Part shown: positions 1 through 12,007 of the stretch, in pieces
Layout: each line of letters opens with the position of its first letter
Numbering within the stretch: position 1 is the stretch's first letter
From: Sporodiniella umbellata
Taxonomy: Eukaryota; Mucoromycota; Mucoromycetes; Mucorales; Rhizopodaceae
Reading direction: 5' to 3'
NCBI GenBank assembly: GCA_025677835.1
Contig: JAIXMR010000091.1
Coordinates: 1 to 64,000 of the forward strand
Length of the DNA: 64,000 bases
Program-made: the position numbers and the translations under genes
Notes under the pieces: generated by a model
The model's input: only the letters and a program-made list of their open reading frames with translations
What the model was told of the DNA's origin: nothing
The model's database searches: none

Positions 1-44
1 TCTGTTGTGGTCTTTACAGATAGAAAGAGGGATAAGAAAAAAAG

Positions 45-79
<35 letters not shown>

Positions 80-941
80 ATGTACTTACAAAGCTTTGAG
101 TTGACCTGCAAGATAATCTTTGACAAGAGAGCCCATCATCTGTTGAGGTGATTTAGTCGTAGCAATCAACGGGAGTATTTCTCCATGCGTCTTTTCTGCA
201 TAGCAAACCCAGCCAGGACAAGAGGAAGCCAAGAGAGGCATTCCTTCTACTTTGCTTTTTTGTCCTCTTCTAGGTTTTTCTGTGCCTTGTTCAAGCTCCT
301 GCCCTCCATTGGCAAGATAATGCCGAAACTTTTGAATGAATTCATTGGCTGATTCGACTAATGTCAGGTCTTGCGTAAAGGCTGTATCAAATACATGGTG
401 AATTCCCAAATGGTGTTTAAAGAAATAGACTAGTTTTTTGTGAACCTGGATTGGACTTAGCCCATACTTGACAGCAAGTGAGGCTCGAGACTGCGGACTG
501 ATTGAAATAACTGTAAACGGATAACTCTTTTGAGAAATTATCTTGTGGAACTCTTCTAACGACTGCATAGAAATCAGTACGCTTTCAGCTGAAGTGACAC
601 ATCCACTGTACATACATATTGTCAGTTTTTTCTTTCTTTTCTTTTGGTTCGTTCTATTCTTTACCTGCAAGCAAGACAGTCGTTCAAGGTAATAGAAGCC
701 TTTTCAAGTTTCGTCTCCTGTCCATCGTCATGGCTGATTTCATAGTATCCGCCTTCTTGATCTACTTTGATTTCTGACTAAGCAAAAAAGTAATATTAAA
801 AAAAAAAAAGAATTGCGACTTGTTTCACTTTACAGGTCCATTCTTAGTTGATTTGTTGATTTCAACAGGCTTGATGCAGGCTTGAGAAGGCGCAATGTAA
901 TCGTTAAGATCTGAAAGTACAATGGCTGAAGAAAAGGCCAT
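1..941 (-). CDS. NAR1: NAR1, cytosolic Fe-S assembly factor (3' part lies beyond the window)
   Basis: Iron-hydrogenase-like protein of the cytosolic iron-sulfur assembly (CIA) machinery, which hands Fe-S clusters to cytosolic and nuclear apoproteins. The coding start is the ATG at 941-939. Exons read 941-834, 777-665 and 606-90, with a further exon probably resuming near position 15; phases agree across the joins. The N-terminus carries the conserved LNDYIAPSQACIKP segment. Exon 2 ends in LNDCLAC, completed across the intron to CLACSGC, the ferredoxin-like cluster ligands. Exon 3 contains SAESVL, the hydrogenase-type ASSCPGWVCYAE motif and KSPQQMMGSLVKDYL. The order of motifs matches Nar1/IOP1 of other eukaryotes. 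About 240 residues are visible of an expected 450-600. The gene is divergent from FOL1 with about 250 bp between the two start codons. Identification is firm; the last visible splice site is inferred. Confidence 0.93.
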
Positions 942-1190
942 GCTGTGTTTAATGTAAGTTGTAAAAAAAAAAAAAAAAAAAAAAATCGCAGCTCGAAATA
1001 AGCATCTGGCTGATTTCATCAAAGCTAGTGTGACTTCACATCTCTTTCTGCATAAACTGTTATTTTATTGGCCCAAGGGACATCTCTTTTTTTTTTTTCA
1101 TTCTGTCTTAAATTTTTTTTTTTATTCTTATATAAACCTTTTTTTCGCTATTGTTTCTTCCTACTTTAATTTTTGTTTTTGGTATAAACA
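942..1190. promoter_or_regulatory. Divergent NAR1/FOL1 promoter with poly(T/A) tracts
   Basis: This short interval separates two outward-facing start codons. It contains an A run of about 23 nt (963-985) beside NAR1, several T runs (1087-1118) and a TATATAAA element at 1129-1136, 55 bp before the FOL1 ATG. Long dA:dT tracts commonly exclude nucleosomes in fungal promoters; that role here is inference. Confidence 0.5.
1129..1136 (+). promoter_or_regulatory. TATA-like element of FOL1
   Basis: TATATAAA followed by a pyrimidine-rich stretch and the ATG at 1191. Position and context fit a core promoter. Confidence 0.45.
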
Positions 1191-3425
1191 ATGACACATT
1201 GCTATGATAAGATTCTGGTCAAGAACTTGGTTCTAAAGAATGTAGCTGGCGTTGAGGCATGGCAACGTTTTAAAGAACAACCTGTGGTAATTACTGTCGC
1301 GCTTTATACGGATATTTCGGCAGCAGGAAATACGGACCATGTGACAAACACTATTCACTATGGCCATGTCACCAAGGCGATCACACAGCTGGGAGAAAAA
1401 AGTAAGTTTGAGAGCCTAGAGGCTTTGGCGCATGCGATTGTTCAATTGGGTTGTGTTCAATTTGGTGCTGCTCGTACCCAGGTGACGGTAGAGCAACCCA
1501 AGGCCCTTTTACATGCCTCTGCTTCAGGGGTACGGTTGACAAGAGCCAAAGAAGATTTTGTGAAGGGCGATGCTACGTTAGGTGAAGTGTCTGGTTTGGG
1601 AGTAGAAGATGAGATGTACGTACGTGATCTACGACTGCATACGATTGTAGGTGTCAATCCTTGGGAACGTGAGGAGAAACAAGTGGTGGTGATCAATCTG
1701 CAGGTATTTCCCTCTAATTTACCCTACCATGGAAAAGAAGAGACCAAATCCCATCATTTACGTACGATTGTGCGCACCTTGACACGTCATATCGAAGCTT
1801 CTGGCTACAAGACGATTGAGGCTCTGGCAGTGACCGTGGCCCGTCTAGCACTTGAGAAATGCCATGTCAACAAAATCACCGTGCGCGTAGAAAAACCCAG
1901 TGCGATCCTGTTTGCTGACTGCTCTGGACTCGAAGTCACCCGCGACAAGACTTGGCTACAGCAAATGCTCGAAGCGGAGCGTAAGCAGGGTATTCCTTTT
2001 GCTCATCACACATACCATCGACAGTACCAAAAGGAAGTTCCGGTCGAATATGCTCAGGTAGCTTATATCGCGATTGGATCCAATATCGGCGACCGTGTAC
2101 AGAATCTCCACCTCGCACTACAGAAACTAGAAGCCCACAGTGTGGTTTTGGATACCAGTTTTTTGTACGAGACAGCGCCCATGTATCATCTCGAACAGCC
2201 TGCTTTCCTCAACGCTGTTTGCAAAATTGCCACCGGACTGGCTCCACTCGATTTACTGAAGGCACTCAAGGCGATTGAGAAAGAACTTGGCAGACAGCCC
2301 ACCTTCCGCAACGGACCCCGGCCGATCGACCTCGATATCTTGTTCTATAACGACCTGGTGATGGCAGACGACGTGCTGACGATTCCACACCCTTCCATCT
2401 CTGAGCGTGAGTTTGTGCTTTGGCCTTTGTGCGATGTGGCACGCGATATGGAACATCCTAGATTATTCAAGACCAACGGTCAGCTTCTCTCTCAGCTATT
2501 GAAGGTCCTGGCTGAAGGAGAAGGCGTGAGTGAGATCCATAAGGTGCTACCCCTCCAGTCGGGTCAGATCTGGGCCTGGGACAAAAAGACATATATCATG
2601 GGCATTCTCAATGTCACGCCTGACAGCTTTTCAGATGGAGGTCAGCACAACGATATAGCAGCGGGTGTGCAAGCCGCTTGGCGTATGAAAGAAGAAGGCG
2701 CGGATATGATCGATATTGGCGGTATGTCCACCCGTCCTGGTGCGGACGATACCTTTCCTGAAGAAGAAGAAATCCAGCGTGTGGTACCCCTTATTGAAGC
2801 ATTGAGAGCCTCTGGCTTTGATCTGCCCATCTCGATCGACACTTTCCGCGCCTCAGTAGCCAAACGTGCGCTGACGGCTGGCGCGCAAATGATCAACGAT
2901 ATCTCGGGTGGTACACGTGACCCGGCCATGCTCCAGCTAATGGCAGAAACACGCGCCCCTGTGTGTCTGATGCATATGCGAGGCGACGCCCATACAATGA
3001 TGTCTACTGAAAACACTACCTATGATAACAATGATGTCCTAAGCGAAGTCTCCCATTCGCTCCATGTACTTGTAGAAAACGCCATAGCTGCTGGTGTGCA
3101 CCGCTGGAATATCATGGTTGACCCAGGTATCGGTTTTGCTAAAACGCCCAGCCAGGACTTTGAACTTCTTCAGCATCTCTCAGACCTATCCAAGAAAGAA
3201 GATGCGGTACTCTATGGTCTGCCAACGTTGATGGGTATTAGTCGTAAGAAATTTATTGGTCAAGCCACAGGTGTGACAGATGCAAGTCAACGCACGTTTG
3301 GCACAGCAGGCGCCTTGGCAGCCTGTGTAGCAGGAGGTGCCAATATGGTGCGTGTACATGATGTAAAACCGATGTGGGAGGTGATTCAAGTATGTGATAC
3401 TGTATGGAAGCAGAAAGCTTTATAA
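1191..3425 (+). CDS. FOL1: Trifunctional folate enzyme (dihydroneopterin aldolase / HPPK / DHPS)
   Basis: A 744-aa intronless ORF for three successive steps of tetrahydrofolate synthesis: dihydroneopterin aldolase, 6-hydroxymethyl-7,8-dihydropterin pyrophosphokinase and dihydropteroate synthase. Two tandem FolB-like domains occupy roughly residues 1-120 and 135-255. HPPK follows (about 290-440), with the start AYIAIGSNIGDRVQNL and the signature RPIDLDILFYND. DHPS fills about 470-744, marked by GILNVTPDSFSDGG, the pterin-site region DPGIGFAKT and a C-terminal VRVHDV. This domain order is the standard fungal Fol1 architecture; DHPS is the target of sulfonamides. The ORF has higher GC than its surroundings, as usual for expressed genes here. 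A poly(A) run begins directly at the stop codon. Confidence 0.97.
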   Translation: MTHCYDKILVKNLVLKNVAGVEAWQRFKEQPVVITVALYTDISAAGNTDHVTNTIHYGHVTKAITQLGEKSKFESLEALAHAIVQLGCVQFGAARTQVTVEQPKALLHASASGVRLTRAKEDFVKGDATLGEVSGLGVEDEMYVRDLRLHTIVGVNPWEREEKQVVVINLQVFPSNLPYHGKEETKSHHLRTIVRTLTRHIEASGYKTIEALAVTVARLALEKCHVNKITVRVEKPSAILFADCSGLEVTRDKTWLQQMLEAERKQGIPFAHHTYHRQYQKEVPVEYAQVAYIAIGSNIGDRVQNLHLALQKLEAHSVVLDTSFLYETAPMYHLEQPAFLNAVCKIATGLAPLDLLKALKAIEKELGRQPTFRNGPRPIDLDILFYNDLVMADDVLTIPHPSISEREFVLWPLCDVARDMEHPRLFKTNGQLLSQLLKVLAEGEGVSEIHKVLPLQSGQIWAWDKKTYIMGILNVTPDSFSDGGQHNDIAAGVQAAWRMKEEGADMIDIGGMSTRPGADDTFPEEEEIQRVVPLIEALRASGFDLPISIDTFRASVAKRALTAGAQMINDISGGTRDPAMLQLMAETRAPVCLMHMRGDAHTMMSTENTTYDNNDVLSEVSHSLHVLVENAIAAGVHRWNIMVDPGIGFAKTPSQDFELLQHLSDLSKKEDAVLYGLPTLMGISRKKFIGQATGVTDASQRTFGTAGALAACVAGGANMVRVHDVKPMWEVIQVCDTVWKQKAL

Positions 3426-3552
3426 AAAAAAAAAAAAAAAAAAAAAAACATGGGCAGCATTCGAATAAGCATAACAATGAAACTTTCATTTATTTTTTTT
3501 ATTTTTGTGTGATAAAAAAGAGATGGCCAATCAAATGGGCACTCTGGGTATT

Positions 3553-4708
3553 CTAAGATCCCTGATTGGCCCTCGCCTTGGGCTGATGAAGACTAAGGGA
3601 AGAGGGATTCTTATGACTGGTGGATAAGGCTTGAGATTTGAGATAATCAGGCGTAGTCAAATAGAGCAAGCTGGTTCTGTTACTATCGACCTGGTGCATT
3701 TCGCCCATGAGCGCGTACTTTGAAAACTCTTCATTATCACCAAAGAACTTGTGTGCCTTGGCGTGTTCTTTTTTAGACTGGTAACGGTGCAGGATCCACA
3801 GCAAGCCGAGTACAAGCAATACAAAGATGACGATGGCAGCTCCCAAAACACCCCAGAGCCAGGACTTGATAACATGAAACACGTCTGGTCCTTGAATACA
3901 AATACCTTCGTTAGAGCAAGAGCCCGAAAGACATTCACGGTCTTGGTCGCATACAGCATTCAGGCCTTTAGATAGAACGCAGGTGGAACCTAAGCAGTAG
4001 GTACCGTCCGTACAGTTATCTCGGATAATCGTCTGTTGAACCATACTTTCGTCTGCGTCCTGAGAATAATAAACGGTGCTTTAAAATAGAGATGAGCAAA
4101 CACCGAAAAAGATTTTCCTTATCACTTACGTATCAGCGCCGCAATTGCCACCTAAGGGGGCTCCCTTAATAAAGCATGTGGCATTTAAACAAATCGAATT
4201 GGATCCAGCGCACTCATCGTCTCTTTGCTATCTCAAAAGTCAGTCTTGCGTCATGGCATCAAAACCTACCATCTCGCAACGAGCACCGACTGGAAGAAGT
4301 TCTGTACACCGAGAATGGCTGTCAGGGCAAAAGCTCTTGCTATTACAACGTGTCGGGATGGGTCTGAAGGTGGTGTCCCAACTATAAAAAAAAAAAAAAA
4401 ATAGCACAGGTCAGCAAAGTAGGCTTACAGAAAATCATTTACTTTTTGATATAGTCAGAATTACTGCATCCTTTATAGTTGCATGTATTTGAAGTGGGAT
4501 CACAAAAAAGATAGATGCTCTTGCAAGAGTCGTCGTATTCAAACGTGCCTGACCTATATACATATACATATACATATATATATATATATCAATTCTCAAC
4601 CAATGTTCTATCAACAGTTCACGTTTACTTGTAAAGCGCTGAGGCGTCGCATGTTTGACCTAATTCTAATGCCTTGACAAAAGAAAAAAAGAAAAAGAAA
4701 AACAACAT
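3553..4708 (-). CDS. Cysteine-rich type I membrane protein (Dickkopf-N-like cysteine pattern)
   Basis: Five exons can be joined with consistent phase: 4708-4629, 4553-4443, 4381-4270, 4227-4130 and 4045-3553, giving about 297 aa. The N-terminus is a signal peptide made almost only of phenylalanine (MLFFFFFFSFVKA). About 200 residues of extracellular sequence follow with at least 16 cysteines in repeated CxxxxxxC spacing, such as NCTDGTYCLGSTC and QDRECLSGSCSNEGIC. One transmembrane helix (LWGVLGAAIVIFVLLVLGLL) and a cytoplasmic tail of about 90 residues complete it. The pattern resembles Dickkopf N-terminal cysteine-rich domains annotated in Mucorales hypothetical proteins, which is recall and not a search result. 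Function is unknown; a cell-surface role is inferred from topology. The acceptor of the last exon is the least certain, because an earlier AG gives the wrong frame. Confidence 0.75.
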
Positions 4709-4780
4709 AAAGCAAATGGAGAAAGAAAAGAAAGAAAAAGAAGGAAAAAAAAAAAAAAAAAAAAATAGGTTTATTTCTAT

Positions 4781-5934
4781 TTATACATCCGAACAGGTGG
4801 AACCATCGGTAACCACATCAAGCACCTTATAGAAGCATTCGAAACCTCCATGCTCTTTAAATAAATCCATTGCAGCCTGAGCGATTTGGCCGTAATTTTT
4901 AGTAGCCAAAGCAAGAATTGTGGGGCCAGCGCCCGAGAGACAGATACCCAATAAACCGTCTTGGTTTTCGGGTGTAAGACCGCTCAAGATCTCTGGTAAA
5001 CCAGGAATCTAACAAAAACGCATTACACCAGGTGAGTGGTTCAGTTTGTTCTCTTGAATTGTTTTTCTTACCAAAGTCTTTCTGTAAGGTTGGTGAATCT
5101 TGTCTTGCATGGCGTTATAGATCAAGTTGGCGTCTGGTGGCGATTGTCCGAGGGCGGTGGTCAACACAGCCAATCGTTGAAAGTTGAAAATCTAAACAGC
5201 GTTTAAGAGCCGCTTCTGCTAATTTTTTTTTTTCTTACCACATCCTTTCGGTCATAATGTGTAGGCAACACAGCTCTTGCTTTGATCGTGGCCACTTGGA
5301 ATTGAGGCACAATAGCAACACACTTGATTTCCTTTGCCCAGTTCAATTGGATATAATGGCCAATGCCAAGAGGGGGTTGGGGTACTTTCTGAGACAAGGC
5401 AATATCCAAAAGTGACTCAGAAGCAGGTATGCCTTGCATAGTGCTAGGGTCTAACTCTCTCAGATAAGAAGCAACAAAACCACCCATCAGAGCAGCAGCT
5501 ACGTTATCTGGGTGTCTTTCGATCATCAAACAGTAATCCAACAGACGATCCCGCGACAGCTTCAGTTGGCCGAGGGCATTCCCCAACAAAACACCACTCA
5601 CCACAGCTGCACCGGAAGACCCAAGCCCACGACCTAAAGGAATCGGGTTGTGTACATGAATCTTGAGCGGCTTGGGCAGCTCAGAAATACCGTTGGCGGA
5701 GAGTACATAAAGAGCGGTCTTGGTGATCAAGTTCTTTTCGGGGGTAAGCGGGACATCGTTAGCTCCTTCTCCACTGTAAGTCATCTCAAAATCCTGGCTT
5801 CCCTCCTTCAATAGCTCAACATCCATTGTCAAATAGAGCGAAAGTGAAATACCCAGTACATCGAACCCAGGGCCAATGTTGGCAGTGGAACATGGCGATC
5901 GAATGTGAAATTTTCTAGGTGTGTTTAAAGACAT
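4781..5934 (-). CDS. THR1: Homoserine kinase
   Basis: GHMP-family kinase that phosphorylates L-homoserine with ATP on the way to threonine. Exons 5934-5239, 5191-5072 and 5008-4781 join in phase to 347 aa, the usual size for fungal Thr1. The N-terminal SPCSTANIGPGFDVLG is typical of the family. The ATP-binding glycine/serine loop PLGRGLGSSGAAVVSG lies near residues 98-113, and LSGAGPTILAL in the last exon is the third GHMP motif. The ATG at 5934 begins the family-typical N-terminus directly. It is followed downstream on the same strand by the cysteine-rich protein gene, with a poly(A) tract between them. Confidence 0.96.
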
Positions 5935-7004
5935 GATAAATGAAGAAAAAATAAAATAAAAGAAAGATGGTGTCAGCTGTCACTTTTTTTATTACAAAAA
6001 AGATCTATCGAGACTGCTTTCTCGAGCTGTAATTGCTCATTACGCTCCAGGACCAATCACAGCCTATGCCGGCCGTCCTCTATTCTACCTTGTCATGCAT
6101 CCACCTTTCGTATAAAACACGCTCTGTGTTCAAACAAACACTTACTATTTCGAACGTGTCACACCAACGGTTGGAAATAGAACACTTCAGAAAAACCGAC
6201 AAGAGCTGTTACACGGGTGAATGAATCTCTCCTAAACTTGTAAAAAAAATGGCTACAATACATCTATTGAAGGCCTCAAGTATACTTTTTTTTTGATATG
6301 ATAAACTCTTCTGCACTATAAGGGCTATAGGTGATACTACCTCAGCATAAAACAGTCTACCAACCGACTGAATTGATTTGGTATTTCAAGTAAAATCTTT
6401 AAAGACCCATAAGAAGCTTCATCCTCTTGTCTGTGTACACCAACGTTCTTCATCATCGATAGACCTCGATAGATGACTGCCAATCACGCTTGATAGAGAT
6501 CTCACTATGCCCAAGGGACTGTCTTTTAAACACTGGAACCACCTGGGTCTCAAGATAGCCGTCTCTAGGCAATCCAAGTAAAATAGACAGACTTGATAGT
6601 GTAAAAAAACAATACGTGTTGAAAGGAATGAATCAAAGGATGTATTGTAGTGAAGAAACCACTATCTAAGCCTTCGATTCGACTTTTTTTTGTGCCAACC
6701 ATGGTTTAAAATCAGTGACGGCGATAGGCAGCTCAGTGAGGTTTGAAAAACACTGACGGATCATTGTTTCGTTGTGTGACTGAGCAGATACCCAAAAGAG
6801 TTTCTGTCACCAAACGATAGTTAGCTACGACTTCAACCCAATTTGAAGCCTGAGAAACAAACTGGGTGACAATCCCTTGCAAAAAAAAAAAAAAAAAAAA
6901 AGGTGTGGCTTAGGGCTTCATGGAAGGCGGATAAAAATTTTCTAATGTCGAATGGCGGTACATTCCTTTCTTCCACTTTTCTTACAACTTTATAATCAGT
7001 CAAT
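5935..7004. other. Intergenic region between THR1 and RPS13
   Basis: About 1.07 kb lies between the divergent THR1 and RPS13 starts. The short ORFs in it have no recognisable domain and no clear exon pattern. A poly(A) run of about 22 nt lies at 6880-6901, about 100 bp upstream of RPS13. I see no RNA gene. Confidence 0.5.
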
Positions 7005-7460
7005 ATGGGTCGTATGCACACTCCTGGTAAGGGTATCTCTAGCAGTGCCCTCCCTTATCGCCGCACTCCTGCTTCTTGGGTCAAGACCACTTCTGACGAA
7101 GTTGTTGACATGATCTGTAAGAACGCCAAGAAGGGTTTGACCCCCTCTCAAATTGGTGTCATTCTCCGTGACTCTCACGGTATTCCTCAAGTCAAGTCCA
7201 TCACTGGCAACAAGGTTCTCCGTATCCTCAAGTCCAGCGGTCTTGCTCCTGAAGTCCCTGAAGACTTGTACCATCTTATCAAGAAGGCTGTCTCCATCCG
7301 TAAACACTTGGAACGCAACAGAAAGGATAAGGACTCCAAGTACCGTTTGATTTTGATCGAATCTCGTATTCACCGTCTTGCTCGTTACTACAAGACTTCC
7401 GGTCAACTTCCCCCTACCTGGAAGTACGAATCTGCCACTGCTTCTGCCATGGTTGCTTAA
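7005..7460 (+). CDS. RPS13: 40S ribosomal protein S13 (uS15)
   Basis: A complete 151-aa intronless ORF, exactly the eukaryotic S13 length, beginning [20 protein letters not shown]. The sequence runs through the conserved [20 protein letters not shown] and [20 protein letters not shown] motifs to a C-terminal PPTWKYES. It is a small-subunit protein related to bacterial S15 that contacts 18S rRNA. Codon use is strongly biased (GGT, AAG, CGT, TCC), as expected of a ribosomal protein gene. An AATAAA element at 7481-7486 lies just after the stop and before a poly(A) run. Confidence 0.98.
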   Translation: MGRMHTPGKGISSSALPYRRTPASWVKTTSDEVVDMICKNAKKGLTPSQIGVILRDSHGIPQVKSITGNKVLRILKSSGLAPEVPEDLYHLIKKAVSIRKHLERNRKDKDSKYRLILIESRIHRLARYYKTSGQLPPTWKYESATASAMVA

Positions 7461-7675
7461 ATTTTGAATCTTTCGAATCAAATAAATCAGGTCAAAAAAA
7501 AAAAAAAAAAAAAAGGGAGTAGTGTGTTTGTATGTTTCGACTTGTATTTGGATTGTGTTTGTTATAAACAGCGTTAGGGATATACACCTACGCCATGTTT
7601 TAAAAGTGTTTATTTTTTTCTTTATTGTGATTATTTACAATGGAAAGGAGAGTGTGTGTCTAAAGCGTATGGGGT

Positions 7676-10166
7676 TTACCATCCTTTCATTTCGCTGATT
7701 ACCGCTTTCTCTCTGTCTTTACTCATCTCACCATAACCAATCACACGCATCGAAAAGGAACCACTGCCACCTGTCAGACTACGAAGCGCGTTGGAATAAC
7801 CAAGCAAAGAGCTGAGAGGCACATGTGCCTTGATGACCTGTTTTGGTTTGTATTCTTCAATCTGTTGGCTGACCAAGAGAGAATCGTTAGGAGCATAGAT
7901 TTCGACAGGATCCAGCGGTTGTTCTTGCACCCTGTCAGAGGCTTCCAAGCCAATGACATGACCCCGACGGGTGCCACTGAGATCGCTGACGACCGTTCCA
8001 ATATGGTTCTCGTTCACCTCGGTGTGTACCTCCATCATAGGCTCTAGAAGACAAGGCTGGGCCTTTTGCACGGCTTGAAAGACACCGTTAGAAACACAGG
8101 CAGCGATGGCGCCAGGCGTGGTTTCTTGACCAAACGTCTGAATGCCGAACGCCTTGGCTCTAAGCTGTGTCAGGGGGAAACCGAGGAGTGCTCCACGCGC
8201 CATACCCGCCATCAGACCTCGGTGAACAGCCTGTTGGATTTCTTCAGGGTCAAGTGAGGCAGGCTCTTGTTCAGGCAAGGTATGGTGAAGCAGGTTGCCC
8301 GAATGGACCGTCCAACCCTCTTCGGATTCGGTGGATGTCCATGGCTCAAGCTCGACCTGACATGTAGCACGCACCCGTTTACCCAACACCTCTTTATCGT
8401 AGGTGGAAGTCACCTGGGTATGGCCTGTACAGGTCTCGCGGTAACTGATCTGCATCTTTCCCATCTCGGCCTTCACTTTGAAATCGTTCAACAGACGATC
8501 ACGGACAATCTCCAGATGGAGCTCACCCATTCCGCTCACCAGACGTTGTCCGCTCTCTGCATCGGTCCAGACATGAAGCGAAGGATCTTCACGCACGAGG
8601 TTTTTCAAAGCCTCCTCGACTGCTTTTTCTTCGGCGACCGAGGCAGGCTCAATGGCTGCAAAGAAAGTAGCTTGAGGGATCTCGATCGTGCCTAGCTGAA
8701 GGCCGGTCTTGATGGCGGCCGTATCGTTGTTTTGAAACAAGGTATCGCCTGTTCGAGTATCTTTCAAGCCAACAATGACACCGATATTACCACAGCCGAT
8801 ACTAGGAATCTCCTCGACGTCTTTGGCATACATCTGCAAAAGTTTATTGACGCGTTCTTTGGCACGTGTGTTGCTATTGAAGAGCGTCATGCGTGTATTG
8901 AGTTGACCTTGGATAGAAACAAGTCAGGCTTCTCTGTAGGACAGGTGATCCTTATGCATGTTACCTGAATATACCTTCACATAGACCAAAGGACCGCGTT
9001 TGGCATCGTGTACAACTTTGAAGGCCAAAGCAGACATTCTGTCTTTGTCAGACAAAGCAAGCAAAGTCTTTTTCCCGTGCATGTCTGTTGCCAAAGCTGG
9101 CGGTCGATCCAGAGGGCTTGGTAAATAATCCAACACGGCATTTAACAAAGGCTGCACACCCAGGTTCTTGAAGGCGGCACCGCACAGCACAGGCACTGCC
9201 TTGTTTTGCAAGGTGACTCTTCGGATCGCAGCCTGGATCGCTTCGGGCGAGACAGCCAGATGATCTCCATCAGCGTCTTCAAAAAACACGTCAATGATCG
9301 CCTCATCCATCTCAGCCAATGCCTCTACCAATGCAGTACGGGCCTTGACGGCTTCTTTGTAAAGTGGATTTTGAGGGAGAAGAGGGGAACGGACGAGTTG
9401 CGAGCCATCCGTGTAGGCTGAGTCCCACACGATGTTTTCCATAGAGACAATATCCACAATCGCCTGAAGACCCTGATCGGTCATGTGGGGTAGCTGAATT
9501 ACCAAAGGTCTCGCCCTTAGTTTTTTCCACATCTCTTTCACAGTTCTTCCGAATGCTGCTCCTGTCCGATCCAACTTGTTGACAAAGGCCAAGCGAGGGA
9601 TCGCATATTTGTCTGCTTGTTTCCATACCGTCTCAGTCTGTGCCTCTACGCCCGCCACACCGTCCAGGATCGTCACAGCACCGTCAAGCACACGAACCGA
9701 GCGTTCGACCTCCATGGTGAAATCAACATGGCCTGGGGTGTCGATCAGGTTGATCCGATGGCCTTCCCAGCCAAACGTAATCGCTGCACTATTGATCGTA
9801 ATTCCACGTTCTCTTTCAGCAGCTAAATAATCCATCACCGTATCGCCATCGTCAATGTCTCCAATGCGTTTCGTAACGCCTGCATAATAGAGCATTCTTT
9901 CGGTTGTTGTTGTCTTTCCTTTGGAGCTGGGCTTAGTAGCTTCTCTTGAATGTCCTATTTACCTGCATCGATATGAGCAATGATGCCAATGTTTCGAGTC
10001 TTGGGTATAGTGAAATCCCGAGCGTCTACTGTGAATTAGTTCTCCGTCACAGACAGCCGTTTTCATTACCAGTGGCGAATGTCTTGAACTGTACCCTAGG
10101 CTTAGGTTGTCTTAAAAGAGCAACCACTTTGGGTGAACCCCTTGACCTCAGTAAGGGATTGAACAT
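7676..10166 (-). CDS. MEF2: Mitochondrial translation factor EF-G2 (ribosome-releasing factor 2)
   Basis: Translational GTPase of the EF-G2mt/RRF2 type, which splits mitochondrial ribosomes after termination. Exons 10166-10070, 10028-9963, 9918-8965 and 8907-7676 join in phase to 782 aa. The first exon is a basic presequence (MFNPLLRSRGSPKVVALLRQ) fitting mitochondrial import. GTPase motifs are AHIDAGKTTTTER (G1, split by intron 2), RERGITINSAAITF (G2), DTPGHVDF (G3) and VNKLDRTGAAF (G4). The GDIDDGDTVMDYLAAERERG segment and the adapted C-terminal domains match GFM2/Mef2 better than Mef1, which has TVTDFL-type sequence but different surroundings. The MEF2 choice over MEF1 is from family knowledge, not a search. 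Confidence 0.9.
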
Positions 10167-10483
10167 GTTCAAAAAAAAAAAAAAAAAAAAAAACGGAACT
10201 TGAAAGCGTATTTTAGAAAACAGTGGGTCAGGAACAACGCAAACCATTGGGCGGGTAAAACATCCAAAAGGATAAACAAACAGCCACAGCGCAGGTTGAT
10301 TTAAGAATTATATCATCTGTGAGAGAATCTTGTGTTTCAAACTGAAGCCTCTTTTGTTTGGATCCAACACAATCAAATGCAAGGAACTCAAAGGAAGCGC
10401 TGGGTAGAATCTCTCCAACGCGATGTCCACGTCACTCTCTGAGATTGAAAACGAGGTTGGGTCTTTCTCGCTCAGTCTCTTTT

Positions 10484-10516
<33 letters not shown>

Positions 10517-10548
10517 CCTCTTCTTTATATTCAGTTTTTTCTTTTAGA

Positions 10549-11346
<798 letters not shown>

Positions 11347-11889
11347 AAATAAAATAATAAGCAAAAAACAACAAAATCCCCAGCGTTTTATGATGATTGT
11401 TATGATGATTGTTATTGTTGTTGTTGTTGTTGTGTTATTTTGCATGTGATAACATTTCAAAAGATCACAAGCTTTTATTATCCAAAATAATCCCAATAAT
11501 TCTGACACCAAAGCCCGTCTCTTTAATGTGAATCATTGCCTTGTTTGAACTTTGGATGTGGAGAAGTCTGGCGGGCCAATAAATGAGTCCGAAAGTCGAT
11601 TTTCATATGTTTTTTATGAAATCTTCAATTGTTGGGGGACTGGGTATGCGTGGGGGGGACAGAATAGAAATAAATCTAGAATCTTTTGGATGGGAAAAAG
11701 CAAAGGGAAAGTTTTATTTATTTATTTACTTTGTATATAAAAAGATTTACAATAGAGCTTTGTTCTGTCTGTGCCACTTTTTATTTAGGAAATAACAGAA
11801 ATGTTTTTATATATAAAAACACTGCCAAAAATAACAGATTTATAGAAAAGCAAAAAAATAAAAATAAAAAAAGAATTTTAGTTTACTAA

Positions 11890-11920
<31 letters not shown>

Positions 11921-11943
11921 GCCTCTTTAAACGTCTATAAATT

Positions 11944-11951
11944 TATATAAG
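11944..11951 (+). promoter_or_regulatory. TATA-like element upstream of the zinc-finger gene
   Basis: A TATAAATTTATATAA stretch (about 11936-11950) sits between two long T runs and 57-70 bp before the ATG at 12008. Confidence 0.35.
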
Positions 11952-12007
11952 CTTTTATTCTTTTTTTTTTTTTTTTTTTTTTTTTGTTTTTTAATAATTA
12001 TTTTTTA

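Noticed and set aside
8267..8695. Plus-strand 142-aa ORF inside the MEF2 gene
   Set aside because: Shadow of the EF-G2 coding exon on the opposite strand; the minus-strand frame carries the conserved motifs.
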